Of a DNA stretch of 64,000 nt, positions 59,583 through 64,000 are shown piece after piece. The position numbers were made by a program, and so were the translations under genes. Under the pieces are notes generated by a model. It saw only the letters and a list, made by a program, of their open reading frames with translations. It had not been told where the DNA came from and did not search any database. The DNA is from Ruegeria sp. R13_0 (GTDB lineage Bacteria > Pseudomonadota > Alphaproteobacteria > Rhodobacterales > Rhodobacteraceae). The DNA is taken from the NCBI RefSeq assembly GCF_017743995.1, contig NZ_JAGHRB010000003.1, forward strand, positions 62,001 to 126,000. Reading direction: 5' to 3'. Each line of letters starts with the position of its first letter. Position 1 is the first letter of the stretch.

Positions 59583-60220
59583 GTTTGACCCGCAATGTTC
59601 CACTGATCCCATCGCAATCTGCCCTGTTGTTCATTGACGTACAGAACTATTCGGCACATCGCGACGGCGCCGAATTCAAGGACATGCCTGAAGCCGAATT
59701 CAATGAGAAATACGGCTGGTATTTCGATCAACTGGACACCCGCGTGATCCCGAACATGCAGGCCATACAAGCCGCCTGTCGCACCGCCGGCGTCGAGGTC
59801 ATGTACACCAATATCGAAAGCCTGACGCTCGACGGGCGCGACCGGTCACTGGACTACAAGATCACGGGTTTTCATGTTCCCAAGGGCAGCTGGGACGGAA
59901 AGGTCATTGACCAGATCGCGCCCCAAGGGGATGAGATCGTGCTGCCAAAGACTTCTTCTTCGGTATTTGTGTCCACGCATGTTGACTACATCCTGCGCAA
60001 CCTTGGCGTTCGTCAGGTTGTTTTGTCCGGCCTTTTGACGGATCAATGCGTCGAAAGCGCCATCCGGGACGCGTGTGATCTGGGCTACCTTGTCACTCAG
60101 GTCGAAGATGCCTGCCTGACCCATACGCAGGACCGGCACGACAATTCTCTGCGCGCGATCAAAGGCTATTGCCGACAGGTCACCACAAAAGAACTGGTCG
60201 AGGAATTGGCCGGTGCTTGA
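59579..60220 (+). CDS. Isochorismatase-family cysteine hydrolase
   Basis: The 213-residue hydrolase has the catalytic triad pattern: ALLFIDVQNYS with Asp near 20, Lys in IVLPKTSSSVF (near 122) and the nucleophilic Cys in VLSGLLTDQCVESAIRDACDLGY (near 155). Relatives include N-carbamoylsarcosine amidase, biuret hydrolase and ureidoacrylate hydrolase. The substrate is unknown. GTG 59579 overlaps the stop of the previous gene by four bases and has GGAG eight bases upstream. Its stop overlaps the ABC ATPase gene by eight bases. Confidence 0.87.
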   Translation: MSLTRNVPLIPSQSALLFIDVQNYSAHRDGAEFKDMPEAEFNEKYGWYFDQLDTRVIPNMQAIQAACRTAGVEVMYTNIESLTLDGRDRSLDYKITGFHVPKGSWDGKVIDQIAPQGDEIVLPKTSSSVFVSTHVDYILRNLGVRQVVLSGLLTDQCVESAIRDACDLGYLVTQVEDACLTHTQDRHDNSLRAIKGYCRQVTTKELVEELAGA

Positions 60221-60923
60221 TCTGAACGGCATCACCAAGACCTTTGGCGGGGTCCACGCCGTCGAGGATGTGACCATGTCCGTCGCGCCGGGCGAGGTGC
60301 GCGGTCTGATCGGCCCCAATGGCGCAGGCAAGACGACGCTGGTCAACCTGATCTCTGGGCTGTTGACCCACTCGGCGGGTAGCTTGTCGCTGGATGGCGA
60401 GCCGCTGGACAACTTGCGCGCCCACGAACGCGCGGCGCGCGGTGTGGCGCGGACGTTTCAGAACCTGCGGGTCTTTCCAAGCCTCAGCGTCGCGCAAAAC
60501 ATCGACGTCGCCCGCTATTCCGGCCGCGGCGCCGAAATCGTCGACGCCGCGATCCCCGAGTTCGGTCTGTCGGACAAGCTCAACCAAAATGCGGGCTCGC
60601 TGGCCTACGGTCAGCTTCGGCGGCTTGAGATCGTGCGCGCGCTGGCCCTGAATCCAAGTGTTCTGATGCTGGATGAACCTGCGGCAGGCATGAACGAACA
60701 AGAGACCGAAGCGCTGGGTCGGTCGCTGACCTGGGTCCGGTCGCATTCGGACTGCGCAATCCTGGTGATCGATCACGATCTGAAATTCATCATGTCGCTA
60801 TGCGACAGGATCACAGTTTTGAATATGGGCACCGTCATTGCCGAAGGTGCGCCCGAAGAAATAACCAAGAACCAAGAGGTTATCGACGCTTATCTTGGCG
60901 AAACCGATGAACGCGCCGCGTGA
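60213..60923 (+). CDS. ABC transporter ATPase, branched-chain-amino-acid type (LivG-like)
   Basis: The 236-residue ATPase has Walker A GPNGAGKTT (near 34-42), Q-loop TFQNLRVFPSLSV, a LivG-type signature GSLAYGQLRRLEIVRAL (near 134-150), Walker B VLMLDEP and switch His in VIDHDLKF. It powers uptake through the two permeases at the end of the operon. The start is GTG 60213, eight bases inside the previous gene, with GAGGA nine bases upstream. The DxxxD region is typical of HAAT transporters. Confidence 0.92.
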   Translation: MLDLNGITKTFGGVHAVEDVTMSVAPGEVRGLIGPNGAGKTTLVNLISGLLTHSAGSLSLDGEPLDNLRAHERAARGVARTFQNLRVFPSLSVAQNIDVARYSGRGAEIVDAAIPEFGLSDKLNQNAGSLAYGQLRRLEIVRALALNPSVLMLDEPAAGMNEQETEALGRSLTWVRSHSDCAILVIDHDLKFIMSLCDRITVLNMGTVIAEGAPEEITKNQEVIDAYLGETDERAA

Positions 60924-60952
60924 TGCAGGCGGCTGTCAACAGGAGAACAAGT

Positions 60953-62107
60953 ATGAAGAAGCTGACCCTTACCACTCTGACCGCCATGAGTTTGGCGATG
61001 CCGGCTGTCGCCGAAGACACGATCAAGATCGGGCTGGGCGTACCGATGACAGGTGATCTGGCGATCTATTCCGAATATCTCGGCGCGCGCTGCATGGCCG
61101 ACATGATCAACGCCGATGGCGGTGCCGGAGGCAAGAAGATCGAAGTTCTGGTTCAGGATTCCGCAGGTGATACGCAGGCCGCGATCTCACTGGCGCAGAA
61201 GTTTCTGGACGAAGGCGTTGTGATGCTGGGCACCACGCCGTTCTCGGACACGATGATCCCGGTGGCGCAGATCGCCCAGCCTTACGGCGTTTCCATCTTC
61301 CAGCCGCAATCCACGCAGGTCGAGATGCACGCGGGCATCGTCGACAATTTCTTTACCGGCGTCTCGCCTGATCCGTTCACGGCAACGGCAGCTGCCAACC
61401 ACGCGCTTAGCGAAGGCGTCAAAAATGTGGTTCTACTGACCTCGGACGAAGGCGGGTCGTGGTCCGCGCGTACCCCGCTGTGGTTCGGTCAAGTGATCGA
61501 AGAGGGTGGCGGCAAAGTACTGGCCAAGATGAACTTCAGCTTTGGCACATCGGACTGGTCGCCTCAGATCGCCGACATGAAAGCACTGGGTGAAGAGATC
61601 GATGCCGTTTATATTTCGTCGATCATGCCCGATATCGGTGTGCTGGTCCGACAGCTGCGCAGCGCCGGGATTGATGCGTGGGTCGTAGGCTCGGATGGCT
61701 TTGATGACCCCTCATTGGATGCGGTCGCCGCCGATGATCCTTCAATCCTGGACAAAGTGTTCTTTGCCACGCTGGCACCCAGCCATGACGAAAGCGCCGT
61801 GGTCAAGTTCATGGCTGATTGCAAGGAAATGGGTCATGATGTGCCCGGACTGTTCCCGGCCACCGGTGCCGACACAGTCAAGGCCGTTGCCTGGGCGGTC
61901 GAAACCTCCGGCAGCAGCGACCCGGCGGTGATTGCGGAAACGATCCGTACAGCCGACTCGATCCCAGTGCTGACAGTCGACAGCATTTCGTTCAAGGACA
62001 CGAAAACCTATGCCCAGCGCACGATCCCTGTGATTGGCTACAAAGATGGCAAGAGGGTTCTGATCTCCAACGAAATTCCCGAAAACACACCGAAAGACTG
62101 GAACTGA
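60953..62107 (+). CDS. ABC transporter substrate-binding protein, LivJ-type
   Basis: The 384-residue periplasmic protein has a signal peptide (MKKLTLTTLTAMSLAMPAVA) and a type I periplasmic-binding fold: IKIGLGVPMTGDLAIYSEYLGARCMADMINADGGAGGKKIEVLVQDSAGD (about 23-72). It belongs to Peripla_BP_6, which takes amino acids, urea, amides or aromatic acids. The ligand cannot be read off. AGGAGAA precedes ATG 60953. A strong hairpin eight bases after the stop probably keeps its mRNA more abundant than the genes that follow. Confidence 0.92.
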   Translation: MKKLTLTTLTAMSLAMPAVAEDTIKIGLGVPMTGDLAIYSEYLGARCMADMINADGGAGGKKIEVLVQDSAGDTQAAISLAQKFLDEGVVMLGTTPFSDTMIPVAQIAQPYGVSIFQPQSTQVEMHAGIVDNFFTGVSPDPFTATAAANHALSEGVKNVVLLTSDEGGSWSARTPLWFGQVIEEGGGKVLAKMNFSFGTSDWSPQIADMKALGEEIDAVYISSIMPDIGVLVRQLRSAGIDAWVVGSDGFDDPSLDAVAADDPSILDKVFFATLAPSHDESAVVKFMADCKEMGHDVPGLFPATGADTVKAVAWAVETSGSSDPAVIAETIRTADSIPVLTVDSISFKDTKTYAQRTIPVIGYKDGKRVLISNEIPENTPKDWN

Positions 62108-62115
62108 GCCAAAAG

Positions 62116-62140
62116 ACGGGGGTGGTTCCAGCCCCCGTTT
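62116..62140 (+). terminator. Intercistronic hairpin after the binding-protein gene
   Basis: ACGGGGG (62116-62122) pairs with CCCCCGT (62132-62138), with TGG/CCA inside, and is followed by TT. It begins eight bases after the stop. This is the usual place for a partial terminator that sets the ratio of binding protein to transporter subunits. Confidence 0.65.
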
Positions 62141-62148
62141 CCAATCCG

Positions 62149-62853
62149 ATGCTGAATGTTGAAAACCTAATAGTTTCTCACGGTCCGATCGAGGCCGTGC
62201 ACGGCATCTCTTTCGCCGTGGACAAGGGCCGCTGTGTGTCCTTGCTGGGCCCCAATGGCGCGGGCAAGACCTCGACCATCTCGGCACTGATGGGTGTGGT
62301 CAAGTCCTCGGGCCGGATCACCTTTGACGGGGCCGATATCTCTGCGTTGCCTGTGGAAGCCCGCGTGCAGGCGGGTATGTCCGTGGCGCCCGAAGGGCGG
62401 CGGATCTTCTCGAACCTGAGCGTCGAGGAAAATCTGGTGCTCGGCGGAGCAACGCGTTCTGACCGCACTGCTAAGGAAGCCGACATCGCCCACTGGCTTG
62501 AGACCTTTCCGATCCTTGGCGAACGCAAAGACCAACCCGCCGGCACCTTGTCGGGCGGTGAGCAGCAGATGCTGGCCATTTCCCGCGCCTTGATGACACG
62601 CCCCAAGATCCTGCTGCTGGACGAACCCAGCCTGGGTCTGGCCCCCAAGATCGTAAGCCAGATTTTCCAGATGATCGAACAGCTGAAGGCGCAGGGAATG
62701 ACGATCCTTCTGGTCGAACAGAACGCAACGCAAGCGCTGCGCCTGTCGGACTACGCCTACCTTCTGAACAACGGACGGATCGTGGCCGAGGGGACGAAGG
62801 AAACACTGGGCCAAAGCAGCGCGCTTATGGCGGAACTGACGGGGATCGCCTGA
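62149..62853 (+). CDS. ABC transporter ATPase, branched-chain-amino-acid type (LivF-like)
   Basis: The ATPase of 234 residues begins MLNVENLIVSHGPIEAVHGISF and has Walker A GPNGAGKTS, Q-loop, signature GTLSGGEQQMLAISRAL, Walker B LLLDEP and switch His-type LVEQNATQAL, typical of LivF. I chose ATG 62149 rather than GTG 62122, because the latter lies inside the hairpin at 62116-62140 and the family starts at M-L-V-like residues. It works as heterodimer with the LivG-like subunit. Confidence 0.9.
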   Translation: MLNVENLIVSHGPIEAVHGISFAVDKGRCVSLLGPNGAGKTSTISALMGVVKSSGRITFDGADISALPVEARVQAGMSVAPEGRRIFSNLSVEENLVLGGATRSDRTAKEADIAHWLETFPILGERKDQPAGTLSGGEQQMLAISRALMTRPKILLLDEPSLGLAPKIVSQIFQMIEQLKAQGMTILLVEQNATQALRLSDYAYLLNNGRIVAEGTKETLGQSSALMAELTGIA

Positions 62854-62854
62854 C

Positions 62855-63751
62855 ATGGAATATGTGGCCCAGCAGATGATGAACGCGCTCGCCTTTGGTG
62901 CTGAATATGCGCTGATTGCACTCGGTCTTGCGATTGTCTTTTCGATCATGGGGCTGGTGAACTTTGCCCATGGTGAGGTGATCGCGGTTGGCGGCTACAC
63001 AATGGTAGCCTTTGCCGCACTGGCACTGAACAACCCGTTCATCGTGATAGGCGGAGCGATCGCCGCTGCGATCCTGATGTCCCTTCTGCTTGAACGCGTG
63101 GCGTTCCGACCCGTGCGATACGCGGACCCGACAACCGGTCTGCTGACCGCCTTTGGTGTCTCAATCATTCTGCAAAACGTGTTTCTGCTTGCAGTCTCAC
63201 CACGCCCCGTGGCCGTGACATCGTTGTACTTCCTCGACTGGCCCGTGCAGCTTTTCGGCGTTCAGGTATCCTCCCTTCAGGTGTTCGAGGCGGTGACGAC
63301 GGTACTGGTGATCGTCGGACTGATGCTGTTTCTCAAACGCACAACACTGGGTCTGGCCATGCGCGCTGCCTCCTTGGATTTTGAGATGGTCCGGATGGTC
63401 GGCGTCAAATCCAACAGGGTGTTTGCAGTGGCCTTCATGGTGTCGGGCCTGCTTGCCGGGCTGGCCTGTATCTTCATCATGGCGCGGCGTGGGTCGGTTG
63501 ATCCGCATTTGGGGTTCAACCCGGTCCTCAAGGCCTTTGTGGCTTGCGTCGTCGGAGGGTTCGGCAGCCTGCCCGGAGCCGTGCTGGGCGGCTTTCTTCT
63601 TGGCGCCATCGAGGTCGCGATGCTGGTCCTGCTACCGCAGGAATATGGCGGTATGAAAGACGCTTTTGTCTTTGGAATCATAGCCCTTGTTCTGGTCTGG
63701 AGGCCGGATGGCATCCTGTCGCCCCCCACTGAGAAGGGGGACAAGATATGA
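62855..63751 (+). CDS. ABC transporter permease, LivH-type
   Basis: The 298-residue inner-membrane protein has about eight hydrophobic segments and the LivH signature ALGLAIVFSIMGLVNFAHGEVIAVGGY (near 22-48), plus RAASLDFEMVRMVGVKSNRVFAVAFMVSGLLAGLAC in the C-terminal half. It forms the pore with the LivM-type permease. It starts two bases after the ATPase stop, and its stop overlaps the next gene (ATGA). Confidence 0.93.
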   Translation: MEYVAQQMMNALAFGAEYALIALGLAIVFSIMGLVNFAHGEVIAVGGYTMVAFAALALNNPFIVIGGAIAAAILMSLLLERVAFRPVRYADPTTGLLTAFGVSIILQNVFLLAVSPRPVAVTSLYFLDWPVQLFGVQVSSLQVFEAVTTVLVIVGLMLFLKRTTLGLAMRAASLDFEMVRMVGVKSNRVFAVAFMVSGLLAGLACIFIMARRGSVDPHLGFNPVLKAFVACVVGGFGSLPGAVLGGFLLGAIEVAMLVLLPQEYGGMKDAFVFGIIALVLVWRPDGILSPPTEKGDKI

Positions 63752-64000
63752 TTCTGAACCCCAGTCAGAAACGCGGGCTGGTGGGCGCTGCGATCCTAGC
63801 CGTCGTATTGATCGCGATTGGGCTGATCGTGACCTATTTCGGCTCGCGCTACCAACTGCGGCTGGTCTATAGCGCCTATGTGAACCTGCTGGTCGTATTG
63901 GCTATGCAGGTGTTCATGGGCAACGCGCGCCTGACCAACCTCAGCCACAGTGCCTTTATGGGGATCGGTGCCTATGTGGCCGCGATCTGCGTGACGCCGG
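63748..64000 (+). CDS. ABC transporter permease, LivM-type (3' end outside window)
   Basis: The frame starts at ATG 63748, overlapping the LivH-type stop, and remains open to the end of the window; 84 residues are visible. The N-terminus has one hydrophobic helix (GLVGAAILAVVLIAIGLIVTYF) and then YSAYVNLLVVLAMQVFMGNARLTNLSHSAFMGIGAYVAAI, the LivM pattern with the conserved NLSHSAFMGIGAY. It completes the transporter set. Whether further catabolic genes follow is unknown. Confidence 0.92.
   Translation, partial: MILNPSQKRGLVGAAILAVVLIAIGLIVTYFGSRYQLRLVYSAYVNLLVVLAMQVFMGNARLTNLSHSAFMGIGAYVAAICVTP

Overview
The window is a chromosomal segment of an alphaproteobacterium, almost certainly a marine Rhodobacterales member of the Roseobacter group (Ruegeria-like). 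The evidence is the high G+C coding sequence, Roseobacter-type families (Hint-domain protein, VPLPA-CTERM protein, DUF1150/DUF2125/DUF2161 proteins, fused sulfate adenylyltransferase/APS kinase), the atpHAGDC block, a CIRCE-controlled groESL and a betaine-type Rieske monooxygenase. No tRNA, rRNA, CRISPR array, prophage, plasmid gene, transposase or insertion sequence was recognised. Most of the segment is core genome.

Layout. 1-8.6 kb: a methyltransferase (5' cut by the window edge) and pgeF, a 42-residue small protein, a hairpin-rich leader before a Hint-domain gene, lrp diverging from trxB, a membrane/ferredoxin/adenylate-cyclase fusion, and the sulfate-activation fusion. 8.8-12.6 kb: two convergent glycosyltransferases, a PhzF protein, and an hsp20-DUF1150 heat-shock operon with a sigma-32-like promoter and a ROSE-type RNA thermometer. 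12.6-20 kb: purEK, an orphan phnM with a secreted lipase, an EamA exporter, groESL, and a VPLPA-CTERM surface protein. 20-30 kb: housekeeping genes (ppaC, ribF, ltaE, prs, rpiB), a TraB/GumN protein, a HAD hydrolase and an H-type lectin. 30-35 kb: the F1 ATPase operon atpHAGDC. 35-48 kb: methyltransferase/gloB, clpA, a WaaP-like kinase, an ExbB/MotA-like plus coiled-coil OmpA pair, chaC, DUF2125, an extensin-like protein, and hisC-tyrC. 47.6-52.9 kb: a class V aminotransferase diverging from an Lrp regulator, an SDR/AraC divergent pair, rpsD and a protein of unknown function.

53-64 kb is the catabolic, accessory part. A cobalamin riboswitch lies directly in front of gbcAB, a Rieske oxygenase and reductase that resemble glycine betaine monooxygenase. 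Next to it are two divergent transcription units: rpiR plus a glutamine-synthetase-like ligase on one strand, and N-formylglutamate-amidohydrolase-like, isochorismatase-like and branched-chain-amino-acid-type ABC transporter genes on the other. They are separated by a dyad that looks like the RpiR operator. They read as one uptake and degradation module for a small amine or amide of unknown identity.

The observations judged most worth following are the B12 riboswitch controlling a B12-independent betaine demethylase, the amine/amide module with its operator, the redox-wired cyclase, the structured leader of the degenerate Hint gene, and a perfect hairpin that holds the hisC start codon. Gene starts were chosen by hand from ribosome-binding sites, family lengths and overlaps, and differ in several places from the longest open frame.
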